NCBI GenBank assembly: GCA_013214275.1
Contig: JABSPP010000003.1
Location: 1-7,514, forward strand
Direction: 5' to 3'
Length of the DNA stretch: 7,514 nucleotides
From: Flavobacteriaceae bacterium
GTDB taxonomy: Bacteria > Bacteroidota > Bacteroidia > Flavobacteriales > Flavobacteriaceae
Shown: positions 6,629 through 7,514 of the stretch, one piece after another
Layout: each line of letters begins with the position of its first letter
Numbering within the stretch: the first letter of the stretch is position 1
Position numbers and translations under genes: made by a program
The notes under the pieces: generated by a model
Told to the model about the DNA's origin: nothing
Databases searched by the model: none
What the model saw: only the letters and a program-made list of their open reading frames with translations

Positions 6629-6689
6629 GGGTGTAAAGCGTTATCTTTATTGGTATTAAAAGCTAAAAACAACACTAAATCATACACCC
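6629..6689 (+). repeat. Inverted repeat around the IS1380 transposase leader
   Basis: GGGTGTA (6629-6635) pairs perfectly with TACACCC (6683-6689), ending 4 bases before the ATG at 6694. A weak promoter-like TATCTTTA (6642-6649, one mismatch to TAnnTTTG) lies between the arms. A transcript starting inside the element would therefore lack the left arm, while a transcript entering from outside would carry both arms and could bury the start site. Several insertion sequences use this arrangement to limit expression by outside promoters; here it is an inference. Confidence 0.35.
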
Positions 6690-6693
6690 AAAA

Positions 6694-7095
6694 ATGAGTG
6701 ATAAATCTACCATTTTTTATCGAGGTAACACGGCTGTTTCCGTCGATTTTTCAGCTGAAGAGATTAGCTCAGATGGAGCTATAGTATTATTAGAAAAAAT
6801 AGAAAGAGAGCATAAGCTTTTACGTTACTATAGCAGTTATATTCCAGATCATCGTCATCCCCTATTGATTACCCACACCATAGAGAAATTACTCAAACAA
6901 CGTGTGTACATGCTTATGCAAGGCTATCAAGATGCCAACGATGTTTTTCATTTACAACACGACCCTTTATATAAGGATATCTTGGAAGGAGATTTAGCTT
7001 CACAGCCTACCCTATCTAGATTTGAGAATAGCTTGGATAAGCATTCTATCTTTGAGTTGTGTTATGCGTGGATAGATCGTTATGTCTGTAGTTTA
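6694..7095 (+). pseudogene. IS1380 transposase, N-terminal fragment (3' truncated)
   Basis: The ATG at 6694 opens a frame whose first about 134 residues match the start of Bacteroidota IS1380 transposases: MSDKSTIFYRGNTAVSVDF, then LLEKIEREHKLLRYYSSYIP, LLKQRVYMLMQGYQDANDV, LQHDPLYKDILEGD and LASQPTLSRFENSLDKHSI. The last family-like residues are CYAWIDRYVCSL near 7095. The expected IDIDxTDDPTHG region, carrying the first catalytic Asp, never appears, so the whole DDE catalytic core is absent and the product cannot be an active transposase. The frame does not stop at the junction; it continues without interruption into IS66 tnpB. Family lengths are around 430 residues, so about a third is left. 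The junction is estimated by eye and could be off by about 10 codons. Confidence 0.85.
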
Positions 7096-7170
7096 AAAGT
7101 ATGCTCACGAGCGACTAGGTATTTTACGATAATACAATCTCACCTACATTTGGTTGATAAACTTGAGACC
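7096..7170 (+). other. Unassigned IS1380/IS66 junction segment
   Basis: These bases lie between the last recognisable IS1380 transposase codon and the IS66 tnpB start. They are open in the fused frame (LKVCSRATRYF onward) but resemble neither family. One other + strand frame gives KYAHERLGILR followed by a stop, which could be the tail of an IS66 tnpA, but I cannot confirm this. I see no GTAA-type IS66 end and no IS1380 terminus here, so the joint looks like a recombination or deletion scar rather than a clean insertion. Confidence 0.4.
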
Positions 7171-7514
7171 ATGTTCACTTTATCTTCCTCACACAGATTT
7201 CATTTATACAGTCAGCCTACTGATATGCGTAAGAGTTTTGACGGACTCTCAGGTCTTGTTAAGAATATCTTGAAGCGAGACCCCTTTCATGGCGATGTGT
7301 TTATCTTTATCAACAAACGTAGAGATAAGATCAAGCTCTTGCATTGGCAAGGGGTCAGTTTTAGCTTGTACTACAAACGATTGGAGAAAGGTACTTTTGA
7401 ACTCCCTCAGTACGATGCTGCTGTAAAAAGCATTGCTCTTTCATATACACAAATGGTGATGATCGTCGATGGACTTACTGTTAGTAACATCCACAAGAGA
7501 AAGCAATATCAACC
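7171..7514 (+). CDS. tnpB: IS66-family accessory protein TnpB (3' end outside window)
   Basis: From the ATG at 7171 the frame is open for 114 codons to the window edge, nearly the full size of IS66 TnpB (about 115-120 residues). Signature stretches are HRFHLYSQPTDMRKSFDGLS (about 8-27), DPFHGDVFIFINKRRDKIKL (about 38-57), LYYKRLEKGTFELP (about 68-81) and a C-terminal tail ending KRKQYQ. This small protein is required with TnpC for IS66 transposition, but its biochemical role is unknown. It is unrelated to the RNA-guided TnpB nuclease of IS200/IS605. The upstream tnpA is missing; in its place, 76 unassigned bases (7096-7170) separate it from the IS1380 fragment, with which it shares an open frame. 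tnpC would be expected just beyond the window. The ATG at 7171 is chosen because family homology starts a few residues after it. Confidence 0.9.
   Translation, partial: MFTLSSSHRFHLYSQPTDMRKSFDGLSGLVKNILKRDPFHGDVFIFINKRRDKIKLLHWQGVSFSLYYKRLEKGTFELPQYDAAVKSIALSYTQMVMIVDGLTVSNIHKRKQYQ

Larger units (their letters stand above)
6591..7095 (+). mobile_element. IS1380-family element, left part only
   Basis: This contains the leader and the first third of an IS1380-type transposase. The left edge is set tentatively at CCTTAACCCGAAAAATTC (6591), because IS1380 ends tend to start with CC and because the tnpC reading frame loses family resemblance here. The right edge at about 7095 is where the transposase stops resembling the family. 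No right terminus is present. Within the leader, GGGTGTA (6629-6635) and TACACCC (6683-6689) form an inverted repeat just before the start codon. Confidence 0.55.

Noticed and set aside
7171..7514. TnpB as an RNA-guided nuclease with an omega RNA
   Set aside because: The motifs (DMRKSFDGL, LEKGTFELP) are those of the small IS66 accessory protein, not the roughly 400-residue IS200/IS605 RuvC-type TnpB; only the name is shared.
1..7514. CRISPR array, toxin-antitoxin pair, restriction or phage-defence genes
   Set aside because: No direct-repeat array and no matching protein families are visible in any frame; apart from the IS mosaic, the genes are common housekeeping and transport families.

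Overview
This window looks like a chromosomal segment of a low-GC Bacteroidota, most likely a member of Flavobacteriia. The evidence is the AT-rich base composition, the clustering of exbB-exbD-tonB-like genes with folC, a tRNA promoter matching the Bacteroidota consensus (TTTG-like box, about 20 bases, TAnnTTTG), mostly weak Shine-Dalgarno sites, and IS66 and IS1380 types common in this phylum. The assignment is an inference from recognised families; no database search was possible.

Layout. Bases 2-277 hold the 3' end of a small membrane protein gene on the + strand. It converges on a self-contained tRNA-Val(UAC) unit on the - strand: promoter 388-419, gene 296-370, terminator 259-287. From 438 to 6334 every gene is on the - strand. 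In transcription order they are a Glu/Leu/Phe/Val-type amino-acid dehydrogenase, an NhaD-type Na+/H+ antiporter (9-base gap), exbB (81-base gap), exbD (67-base gap), a tonB-like gene (TAATG overlap) and folC (TAATG overlap). Bases 6354-7514 are insertion-sequence debris: the 3' end of an IS66 tnpC on the - strand, the 5' third of an IS1380 transposase on the + strand, and an IS66 tnpB on the + strand that runs off the window.

How the genes work together. ExbB, ExbD and the TonB-like protein form one inner-membrane machine. It uses the proton gradient to energise TonB-dependent outer-membrane receptors. folC, for folate polyglutamylation, is tied to the end of that unit by a stop/start overlap although its chemistry is unrelated. 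NhaD exchanges Na+ for H+ and so affects the same ion gradients; the dehydrogenase is its close upstream neighbour and probable operon partner. The IS66 remnant ends 22 bases before the dehydrogenase start, so the native upstream promoter region of that operon seems to have been displaced.

I see no CRISPR array, defence system, toxin-antitoxin pair or clearly new system. The least ordinary part is the IS mosaic. There the 5' part of an IS1380 transposase is joined in frame to IS66 tnpB, giving one open frame of at least 273 codons.
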